Below the pieces are notes generated by a model. That model made no database searches and was not told the origin of the DNA. It worked only from the letters and a program-made list of their open reading frames with translations. Positions 1-5,979 of a DNA stretch of 10,140 nt are shown here, piece by piece. The translations under genes were made by a program, and so were the position numbers. The stretch is from Clostridia bacterium (GTDB taxonomy: Bacteria > Bacillota_A > Clostridia > Oscillospirales > CAG-272), in contig JAFTRT010000121.1 in the NCBI GenBank assembly GCA_017462145.1, positions 1 through 10,140 on the forward strand, read 5' to 3'. Within the stretch, counting starts at the first letter, position 1. The number at the start of each line of letters is the position of its first letter.

Positions 1-254
1 AGAAGGATTCCTACCTTGCGAAGCAGGAGCAGGCTGTCCGCTCCCTCATAGGCAGGGTCGTTGTCGGGAAACAGGTGCCCGATGTCACCCTTGGCTGCCG
101 CTCCCAACAGAGCGTCGGAGATGGCGTGAAGCAAAACGTCGGCATCCGAGTGTCCCAACAACCCCGTAACGTGGGGAATGTGGACACCGCCGATGATCAG
201 CTCTCGTCCTTCCACCAAGCGGTGAACGTCATAACCGTGACCGATTCGCATCAT
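1..254 (-). CDS. ispF: 2-C-methyl-D-erythritol 2,4-cyclodiphosphate synthase (partial, N-terminal half)
   Basis: IspF converts CDP-methylerythritol 2-phosphate to the cyclic diphosphate MEcPP, releasing CMP, in the cytosolic MEP isoprenoid pathway. About 84 residues are visible of a protein usually 155-160 long; the rest lies beyond the left edge. The N-terminus reads [12 protein letters not shown], with the family metal ligands D8, H10 and H42 in place (numbered from the second Met), and the conserved GHSDAD (33-38) and [14 protein letters not shown] segments. Two adjacent ATGs are possible. The outer one (254-252) overlaps the ispD stop as ATGA and sits 10 nt from an AGGAGG (265-270); the inner one (251-249) matches the usual family start. 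It is the last visible gene of the operon and is translationally coupled to ispD, the enzyme two steps earlier. Identification is near certain. Confidence 0.95.
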   Translation of the reverse strand, partial: MMRIGHGYDVHRLVEGRELIIGGVHIPHVTGLLGHSDADVLLHAISDALLGAAAKGDIGHLFPDNDPAYEGADSLLLLRKVGIL

Positions 255-1039
255 GATTTCGTTTCCTCCTCGGGGAAAAATTCGATTTCCTTGCGGCGGC
301 GTTCCCGAAGGATTCCTTCGGCAACCGCCATGTCCTCACGGGTGGTGATCTTGATATTTTGTGCACCGCATTCCACCAGGCGAACGGGATGTCCCACAAA
401 TTCCACCAAAGAGTTGTCGTCGGTGGCGGTGAAATCCTTTTTCAGCGCCGTATAAGCGGCGGCACGGTAAAGCTTGGTGCGGAAGACCTGGGGGGTCTGT
501 GCCAGCCAAACCGTTTCCCGGTCGGGGGTGGAGTCGATGAAGCCGTTTTTATCGGCGATCTTTACGGTGTCGGTGGAGCGGTGGGCGGCGGTTGCGGCCT
601 TATAGCGATAGGCGGCACGGCATACGTTGGTGATCTGTTCGGGGGTAATGAGACAGCGTGCGCCGTCTGCAATGGCAACGAACTTGGCACGGTCGCTGAC
701 CGCCTCCAGTCCGCACAAAACCGATTCCTGACGGGAATAGCTTCCTGCCACGATCTTGGTCACCTTGGTCAGATGATGCTTGGCTACCTCTTGCTCCCAC
801 ACGGGGATTTCTCCTCGTCTGGCCACCACCACGATCTCGTGGATACAGCTACAGGCCTCGTAGGCACGCAGGGTATGAAGCAGGACGGGTAATCCCAGCA
901 GGTCGGTCATCTGCTTGGAAACCTCCCCCCCAAAGCGTTGGGACATACCGGCGGCGGCAATGATGGCAGAGGTAAAGTTTTTCGGATGCTCCGAGCCGCT
1001 GACGGCTCGCAGGACACCCGCAATTTTCTGAAAGCACAT
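251..1039 (-). CDS. ispD: 2-C-methyl-D-erythritol 4-phosphate cytidylyltransferase
   Basis: IspD transfers CMP from CTP to methylerythritol 4-phosphate, giving CDP-ME in the MEP pathway. The 262-residue protein has the N-terminal nucleotide-binding loop [16 protein letters not shown] (28-43), the STDTVK segment (155-160), LAQTPQVFR (179-187), a TDDNSLVE stretch (206-213) and the C-terminal [14 protein letters not shown] (228-241). I chose the ATG at 1039 because AAGGAGGAG (1046-1054) lies 6 nt upstream; the open frame runs on to 1216 but that part overlaps rpiB and has no family similarity. This start leaves about 20 residues ahead of the first beta strand, longer than usual. The motif normally reading HDxARP is here ADGARC (124-129): Asp and Arg are kept, the His and Pro are not. 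The stop overlaps the ispF start by 4 nt. Family assignment is secure. Confidence 0.94.
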   Translation of the reverse strand: MCFQKIAGVLRAVSGSEHPKNFTSAIIAAAGMSQRFGGEVSKQMTDLLGLPVLLHTLRAYEACSCIHEIVVVARRGEIPVWEQEVAKHHLTKVTKIVAGSYSRQESVLCGLEAVSDRAKFVAIADGARCLITPEQITNVCRAAYRYKAATAAHRSTDTVKIADKNGFIDSTPDRETVWLAQTPQVFRTKLYRAAAYTALKKDFTATDDNSLVEFVGHPVRLVECGAQNIKITTREDMAVAEGILRERRRKEIEFFPEEETKS

Positions 1040-1077
1040 GCGTGTCTCCTCCTTCGTTTGGTGGGATGCCCGAGGCC

Positions 1078-1527
1078 TTACAGATTGCCGTCCTCGATAT
1101 CTTTCAGCATAGCAACACGGGTCACGTGATTGCCGCTGTTCATGTATTCTGCCTCCACGAAGGCATCGACCAGATCCAGTGCCAAGCCCACGCCTACCAC
1201 ACGCTCGCCGAAGCAAAGAACATTGGCATCGTTGTGCTCACGGGTCAGACGGGCGGTGAAGGTGTCCGAGCAGCAAGCGGCACGAATGCCCTTGTGCTTG
1301 TTGGCGGCCATGGACATGCCTACGCCGGTACCGCAGATGAGAATTCCCATTTCGCACTCGCCCTCTAAGATCTTTTTGCAAAGAGCATCGGCGTAAACGG
1401 GGTAATGGCAGCTGTCCGCAGAGTTGGTTCCTACGTCCACCAGGGTATGTCCTTTGGCGGCAAGATGCTCCTTGACAGCGTTTTTGATGGCAAAGCCTGC
1501 GTGATCGCATCCAATGGCAAGTTTCAT
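1078..1527 (-). CDS. rpiB: Ribose-5-phosphate isomerase B
   Basis: RpiB (LacAB/RpiB family) interconverts ribose 5-phosphate and ribulose 5-phosphate in the pentose phosphate pathway. At 149 residues it has the usual length. The start MKLAIGCDHAGF carries the family's D8-H9 pair; GILICGTGVGMSMAANK (61-77) carries the catalytic cysteine C65 and the phosphate-binding loop; SDTFTARLTREHNDANVL carries H98, proposed in the family to open the sugar ring. The closely related allose-6-phosphate isomerases share this fold, but the neighbours and overall match favour RpiB. An AGAGGA sequence just upstream serves as a moderate ribosome binding site. The gene lies 54 nt after tsaB and 38 nt before ispD, with no terminator in either gap, so it is probably co-transcribed. 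Confidence 0.95.
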   Translation of the reverse strand: MKLAIGCDHAGFAIKNAVKEHLAAKGHTLVDVGTNSADSCHYPVYADALCKKILEGECEMGILICGTGVGMSMAANKHKGIRAACCSDTFTARLTREHNDANVLCFGERVVGVGLALDLVDAFVEAEYMNSGNHVTRVAMLKDIEDGNL

Positions 1528-1581
1528 ATTGGTTCCTCTTTCTTTGTTTATTTGTATTCTGTGTTGATTGGGAAATCGGTT

Positions 1582-2280
1582 TTACGCCTTGGCCTCTCGT
1601 TCCAGCCGTTCCCGCTCCGCTTGGGAGGGGCGCAGGTAGTGAACTGCCATGGCGGTGTCGCTTGTGCTCTTGCCCTCACGGTATTGGCGCAGGGCAACGG
1701 CCGCCACCGATGCGGCCGATTGATGGCGCAGCCGGTTGGGAACGGGCAGCAGCGTAACGCTCGGAAGCCCTTTTTGGGCAGGCTCGTAGCCGTCACCGGT
1801 CAGACGAACGGGCTCACCGTAGGCGGCTAAGATTCCGTCCAGCTCCTCCAGTGCCAACGCACAGTCGGGCATCAGACGTTGCAGGGTCTCTCCGTCCGAG
1901 CGGAAGAGTGCCGTATAGACCTGAGAGCGGCGTGCATTCATCACGGGGCAGATCAAGCCCGGACACAAACGCAGATTTTCTGCCAATGCCTCCAAGGTGG
2001 AGACCTCCACGCAGGGCTTCTCCCCACCAAAGGCAAGACCCTTGAGGGTGGCCACGCCGATGCGGACTCCCGTAAAGGAGCCGGGGCCGGAGGAGGCGGC
2101 AAACAGATCCACGTCTGCTACGGTCAGTCCCAGTGCGGACATAGCCGCTTCCACCATGGGAAGCAGGGTCTCGCTATGGGTGTTGCCGTTATTGAGGGTA
2201 TATTCTGCCAAAAGCTCCTCGTCCTCGGTCAGCGCAACGGAGGCGACGACGGCAGAGCTGTCAAGAGACAGGATCTTCAT
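1582..2280 (-). CDS. tsaB: tRNA threonylcarbamoyladenosine biosynthesis protein TsaB (YeaZ)
   Basis: TsaB is the inactive ASKHA-fold partner of TsaD; with TsaE they transfer threonylcarbamoyl to A37 of ANN-decoding tRNAs (t6A). The 232-residue protein starts MKILSLDSSA, the first strand of the ASKHA fold. It has THSETLLPMV (34-43), the TsaB hallmark SSGPGSFTGVRIGVATLKG (63-81), and ends with the typical HYLRPSQAERE. Length is normal. Its ATG overlaps the tsaE stop as ATGA (4 nt), so the two are translationally coupled, consistent with their shared complex. The expected next genes in many Firmicutes, rimI and tsaD, are not here; rpiB follows instead. Confidence 0.95.
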   Translation of the reverse strand: MKILSLDSSAVVASVALTEDEELLAEYTLNNGNTHSETLLPMVEAAMSALGLTVADVDLFAASSGPGSFTGVRIGVATLKGLAFGGEKPCVEVSTLEALAENLRLCPGLICPVMNARRSQVYTALFRSDGETLQRLMPDCALALEELDGILAAYGEPVRLTGDGYEPAQKGLPSVTLLPVPNRLRHQSAASVAAVALRQYREGKSTSDTAMAVHYLRPSQAERERLEREAKA

Positions 2281-2753
2281 GGTTGGTCTCCTTTTTCCGA
2301 ACAGCCAACGGTCTCCAAGGTGAGGGAGCGGCTGTCGGGGTCATTGGGAGCGTCCTTGCGGAGCTCCACTTTGATATAACGGTTTGGCAGGGCGTATGGG
2401 ATCTTCTCACTCCATTCCACGAGGCAGATGCCCTTACGGTCCCAATAATCGTAAAAGCCGATGGATTCCAGATCGTCCTCGCTCTCGATACGGTACATAT
2501 CGAAATGAAAGAGAGGACGGGCTCCGCCCAAATGCTCGTTGACCAGAGCAAAGGTGGGGGATTTGATCCGAGCCGAGGGGCACACCGCTGAGGCAAAGCC
2601 TCGCACAAAGGCGGTTTTTCCCACGCCCAGATCCCCGTACAGTGCCACAAAGGGAGGAAGGGTCGGATCGGTCAGCATGGCCTCTGCCAACGCACGTCCT
2701 GCGGCTTCTGTTTGCTCGGGGGAATGAGAGAAAAAAACGGATGGAAATTTCAT
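2277..2753 (-). CDS. tsaE: tRNA threonylcarbamoyladenosine biosynthesis ATPase TsaE
   Basis: TsaE is the P-loop ATPase that supports the TsaB-TsaD complex in t6A synthesis. Starting at 2753 it is 158 residues, a normal length. It shows the Walker A loop GDLGVGKT (40-47), the SPTFALVNEH switch-like segment (65-74), HFDMYRIES (83-91) and the conserved LVEWSEKIP (111-119). The frame is open further upstream to an ATG at 2786, but that would overlap fhs by 32 nt and has no ribosome binding site. I prefer the ATG one base after the fhs stop (TAATATG), although its own Shine-Dalgarno is weak, which suggests translation by coupling to fhs. It overlaps tsaB by 4 nt downstream. Confidence 0.94.
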   Translation of the reverse strand: MKFPSVFFSHSPEQTEAAGRALAEAMLTDPTLPPFVALYGDLGVGKTAFVRGFASAVCPSARIKSPTFALVNEHLGGARPLFHFDMYRIESEDDLESIGFYDYWDRKGICLVEWSEKIPYALPNRYIKVELRKDAPNDPDSRSLTLETVGCSEKGDQP

Positions 2754-2754
2754 A

Positions 2755-4428
2755 TTAGAACAGACCCGTGATATTGCCGTCGTCATCCACGTCGATGGCG
2801 TATGCGGCAGGCTTCTTGGGAAGTCCGGGCATGGTCATGATGGCACCGGTCAGCACCACGATAAACTCGGCACCCGCAGACAGCTTGACCTCACGGACGG
2901 TGAGGGTGAAGCCGGTGGGACGGCCTAACTTGGTAGCATCGTCGGACAGGGAATACTGGGTCTTCGCCACGCAGATGGGGAAGGTGGAATATTTGGGATC
3001 CAGTGCTTCGATCTCGGCCAGGGCCTTGGCGGCGGAGGCATCGAACTTGACACCGTCTGCACCGTAGATCTTGGTGGCAACCGCTTCGATTTTCTCACGG
3101 ATGCTCATGGAATCCTCGTACATGAATTGGAAATTCTTTTCCTTTTCGCAAGCGGCAATCACCTTTTCGGCCAGATCCAATCCGCCCTCGCCGCCCTTGG
3201 CGTGTACCTCGGACAGAGCAAAATCGGCACCCTTGGCAAGGCAAACCTTTTCCACCAGAGCAAGCTCGGCATCGGTGTCGGTTCCGAAACGGTTAATGGC
3301 AACCACCACAGGCAGGCCGTACTTGCGGAGATTGTCGATGTGAGCCTCCAGGTTGACAGCGCCTGCACGGAGAGCCTCCAGGTTTTCTTCGGCCAAATTC
3401 TCCTTCTTGACACCGCCGTTGTACTTCAGGGCACGGACGGTGGCCACCAGCACCACGGCATCGGGGCTGAGACCTGCCTTACGGCACTTGATATCCAGGA
3501 ATTTCTCGGCGCCCAGATCGGCACCGAAGCCTGCCTCGGTAATGGCGTAATCCGCCAATTTCAGTGCCAACTTGGTGGCTCTGACCGAGTTACAGCCGTG
3601 TGCGATGTTGGCAAAGGGACCGCCGTGGATCAGAGCAGGGGTGTTTTCCAAGGTCTGCACCAGATTGGGCTGGATGGCATCCTTCAAGAGAGCGGCCATG
3701 GCACCTGCCACTTGCAGATCCCGACAGTACACGGGCTTGCCGTCGTAGGTATAGGCTACCAAAATGTTGCCCAGTCTCTTTTTCAGATCGGACAGATCCT
3801 CTGCCAGGCAAAGGATGGCCATGATCTCACTGGCTACGGTGATCATAAAGTGATCCTGTCTCGGAATACCGTCCACCTTACTGCCAAGGCCCACGGTGAT
3901 GTTCCGGAGGGCACGGTCGTTGGTATCGGTCACACGGGCAAAGAGGATACGGCGTTGGTCGATGCCCAGCTCGTTGCCCTGCTGGAGATGGTTGTCGATG
4001 ACAGCCGAGAGCAGATTATTGGCCGCTGTAATGGCGTGGAAATCTCCCGTAAAATGCAGATTGATATCCTCCATGGGAACCACCTGCGCATAGCCGCCGC
4101 CTGCGGCACCGCCCTTGACACCGAATACGGGACCCAAGGAGGGCTCGCGCAAGGCAATGATGGCTTTTTTGCCCATCTTGCTCATGGCCATGCCGAGGCC
4201 CACCGTGGTGGTGGTCTTTCCCTCACCCGCAGGGGTGGGGTTGATGGCGGTCACCAGGATCAGCTTGCCGTTGGGGCGGTCTGCCGTTCTCTTGAGAAAA
4301 CGGTCGTTGATCTTGGCCTTGTATTTTCCGTACAGCTCCAGCTCGTCCTCGCAGACACCGAGGGTTTCGGCTACCTTCCCGATGGGAAGCATTTTGGCTT
4401 GTTGTGCAATTTGAATGTCGGTCAGCAT
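2755..4428 (-). CDS. fhs: Formate-tetrahydrofolate ligase (10-formyl-THF synthetase)
   Basis: Fhs joins formate to tetrahydrofolate using ATP, giving 10-formyl-THF for purine synthesis, Met-tRNA formylation and, in acetogens, the methyl branch of the Wood-Ljungdahl pathway. The 557-residue length is typical. Visible motifs are the P-loop [13 protein letters not shown] (63-75), [10 protein letters not shown] (94-103), the first family signature [11 protein letters not shown] (103-113) and the second, [12 protein letters not shown] (328-339). The segment before ITVASE reads RQDHFM, the variant that I recall from non-acetogenic clades; that subgrouping is from memory. The ATG at 4428 has TAAGGAG 7 nt upstream. 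It is the first gene after the promoter at 4464-4492. No other Wood-Ljungdahl gene is visible, so a general one-carbon role is the safer reading. Confidence 0.97.
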   Translation of the reverse strand: MLTDIQIAQQAKMLPIGKVAETLGVCEDELELYGKYKAKINDRFLKRTADRPNGKLILVTAINPTPAGEGKTTTTVGLGMAMSKMGKKAIIALREPSLGPVFGVKGGAAGGGYAQVVPMEDINLHFTGDFHAITAANNLLSAVIDNHLQQGNELGIDQRRILFARVTDTNDRALRNITVGLGSKVDGIPRQDHFMITVASEIMAILCLAEDLSDLKKRLGNILVAYTYDGKPVYCRDLQVAGAMAALLKDAIQPNLVQTLENTPALIHGGPFANIAHGCNSVRATKLALKLADYAITEAGFGADLGAEKFLDIKCRKAGLSPDAVVLVATVRALKYNGGVKKENLAEENLEALRAGAVNLEAHIDNLRKYGLPVVVAINRFGTDTDAELALVEKVCLAKGADFALSEVHAKGGEGGLDLAEKVIAACEKEKNFQFMYEDSMSIREKIEAVATKIYGADGVKFDASAAKALAEIEALDPKYSTFPICVAKTQYSLSDDATKLGRPTGFTLTVREVKLSAGAEFIVVLTGAIMTMPGLPKKPAAYAIDVDDDGNITGLF

Positions 4429-4463
4429 GATTGTGCTCCTTACAAATGTATTATTTACCTCTT

Positions 4464-4492
4464 ATTATACCATAAATTCAAAGGCGTGTAAA
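4464..4492 (-). promoter_or_regulatory. Housekeeping (sigma-A type) promoter for the fhs operon
   Basis: Read on the minus strand: -35 TTTACA (4492-4487), a 17-bp spacer, and a perfect -10 TATAAT (4469-4464). The -10 is preceded by TATGG, giving a TGG extension close to the extended -10 pattern. Transcription would begin near 4457, leaving a leader of about 29 nt before the fhs ATG, too short for a riboswitch. Confidence 0.85.
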
Positions 4493-4578
4493 GAGGGAAG
4501 ACAACAAAAATTGAGAGGAGAGGGGTGCTTTTTTCAGCTGTTTTTGCAGGGAAGTGGGGGGAGAATTTTGTCAGGCTC

Positions 4579-4607
4579 TTGACTTTGAGGGAAAAATCGT
4601 GTATAAT
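4579..4607 (+). promoter_or_regulatory. Housekeeping (sigma-A type) promoter for the acyltransferase/WG-repeat unit
   Basis: The sequence shows -35 TTGACT (4579-4584), a 17-bp spacer and -10 TATAAT (4602-4607), with a TG directly before the -10. Transcription would start near 4614, about 45 nt before the chosen ATG. It diverges from the fhs promoter; the two -35 boxes are 86 nt apart, room for a shared regulator, but I see no convincing operator. Confidence 0.85.
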
Positions 4608-4658
4608 GAGCGTGAATGATGAGTGCTGTGCGTTGCCGGCAGGAAAGGAAGATCCCTG

Positions 4659-5966
4659 ATGAAGATTCGGATCCGAACAAAATCCTACCGAGAGGTGGCC
4701 GCTTTGAAAAGGCCCCCCCATCGAAAACCAAAAAAGGTATGGCCCATCTTCCGGGGCTTGGTGCGCCTGCTCTCGATTCCGGATCTCGTGGCCTGTGGCT
4801 TTTCCTATCGGAAAATCGGTATGGAGCGGCTTGGAAAAAAGGAGCCTTGCCTGGTGTTGATGAATCACTCCTGCTTCTTGGATCCCAAGATCGCTTCCCG
4901 AATGCTGTTTCCCCGTTCGTTCCATATCGTCTGCACCACGGACGGTTTTGTGGGAAAGGATTGGATCATGCGGCGGATCGGTTGTATCCCCACGCAAAAA
5001 TTTGTGATGGATCTGGGATTGGTACGGGATATGCGGTATGCCCTCAAGGAGCTACACAGCTCGGTGCTTCTGTATCCCGAGGCAGGCTCTAGTCTAGACG
5101 GAACCGACACGGCTCTTCCGGACAGTCTGGGCGGACTGTTCAAAATGCTGAAGGTTCCCGTGGTACTCATCAAGACCTACGGTGCGTTTTCCCGAGATCC
5201 GTTGTATAATAATCTGCAAAAACGCAAGGTAAAGGTCTCGGCCGATATGCTCTATTTGTTTTCTCCCGAGGAGATTGCACAAAAGACCCCCGAGGAGCTC
5301 AACGCACGCTTGAGAGAGGTCTTTGCCTACGATGCCTTTGCTTGGCAACGAGACAATGGCATCCGCATTGACGAGCCCTTTCGGGCGGACGGCTTGGAGC
5401 GTGCGCTTTACAAATGCACCGAGTGCGGCGGCGAGGGGTGCATGACGGGAAAGGGAACCCGCTTGCTGTGCAATTCTTGCCAAAAGGAATACGAGCTGAC
5501 CGAAAAGGGAGAGCTTCGTGCCGTGGAGGGCGTGACCGAGTTTTTCAGCGTGCCCGAATGGTTTGCTTGGGAGAGACGGTGCGTGGCAGAGGAGCTTCGG
5601 AGAGGAACCTACCGATTGGATACCGAGGTGGAGATCTATGCCATTGCCGACACCAAGTGTATGTACCGCTTGGGAGAGGGCCGCTTGCTCCATACGGCAG
5701 AGGGACTTCACCTGACGGGGTGTAACGGCGAGTTGGATTTTTTCCAAAAGCCTTTGGCTTCTCACAGCTTGTCGGTGGATTTCTATTTTTATGAGATCGG
5801 CGATATGATCGCCGTGGGAACACTGGACACCATGTATTACTGCTTCCCCAAGGATCAAAGCGTGCCTGTGGCCAAGGCACGGCTTGCCGCAGAGGAGCTG
5901 TATCATATGCAACTGCAAAACAGACCCAAACGGGGGCCGAGAGCCTCCGAGTCAACAAACATCTAA
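4659..5966 (+). CDS. PlsC-like lysophospholipid acyltransferase with C-terminal zinc ribbon
   Basis: This 435-residue protein belongs to the glycerol-3-phosphate/lysophosphatidate acyltransferase superfamily, whose members acylate lysophospholipids at the inner membrane face. The catalytic HX4D motif is NHSCFLDP (H70, D75). The block usually reading EGT(R/S) appears as YPEAGSS (139-145), keeping the Glu but in a PEAG context. The acyltransferase core ends near residue 230. It is followed by a four-cysteine ribbon, CTEC (253-256) and CNSC (271-274), and a tail of about 155 residues with short alternating hydrophobic segments that suggest beta structure, which I cannot assign. No clear transmembrane helix is visible. 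The ATG at 4659 is chosen because AGGAAAGGAAG (4641-4651) lies 7 nt upstream; an in-frame GTG at 4623 lacks this and lies almost at the transcript start. The substrate is unknown. Confidence 0.85.
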   Translation: MKIRIRTKSYREVAALKRPPHRKPKKVWPIFRGLVRLLSIPDLVACGFSYRKIGMERLGKKEPCLVLMNHSCFLDPKIASRMLFPRSFHIVCTTDGFVGKDWIMRRIGCIPTQKFVMDLGLVRDMRYALKELHSSVLLYPEAGSSLDGTDTALPDSLGGLFKMLKVPVVLIKTYGAFSRDPLYNNLQKRKVKVSADMLYLFSPEEIAQKTPEELNARLREVFAYDAFAWQRDNGIRIDEPFRADGLERALYKCTECGGEGCMTGKGTRLLCNSCQKEYELTEKGELRAVEGVTEFFSVPEWFAWERRCVAEELRRGTYRLDTEVEIYAIADTKCMYRLGEGRLLHTAEGLHLTGCNGELDFFQKPLASHSLSVDFYFYEIGDMIAVGTLDTMYYCFPKDQSVPVAKARLAAEELYHMQLQNRPKRGPRASESTNI

Positions 5967-5971
5967 GGAGG
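5964..5971 (+). promoter_or_regulatory. Ribosome binding site containing the upstream stop codon
   Basis: The near-perfect Shine-Dalgarno TAAGGAGG begins with the TAA stop of the acyltransferase gene and lies 8 nt before the ATG at 5980. A ribosome terminating on the first gene sits directly on the start site of the second, which favours coupled translation and fixes the start of the WG-repeat gene. Confidence 0.9.
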
Positions 5972-5979
5972 ATCTTTTT

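Noticed and set aside
1040..1216. N-terminal extension of the ispD frame beyond the ATG at 1039
   Set aside because: It overlaps rpiB, is rich in Arg and Gly, has no IspD similarity, and a strong ribosome binding site sits just before the ATG at 1039.
4429..4463. Possible riboswitch in the fhs leader (folate or THF type)
   Set aside because: The predicted leader is only about 29 nt, too short for any known THF or purine riboswitch.
3127..4491. A 454-codon open frame on the plus strand opposite fhs
   Set aside because: It is fully antisense to fhs, which carries both family signatures, and its composition (Gly, His, Gln rich) is typical of an antisense shadow.
4455..4997. A 180-codon minus-strand frame over the divergent promoter region
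   Set aside because: It spans both promoters and the start of the acyltransferase gene, and shows no motif or ribosome binding site of its own.
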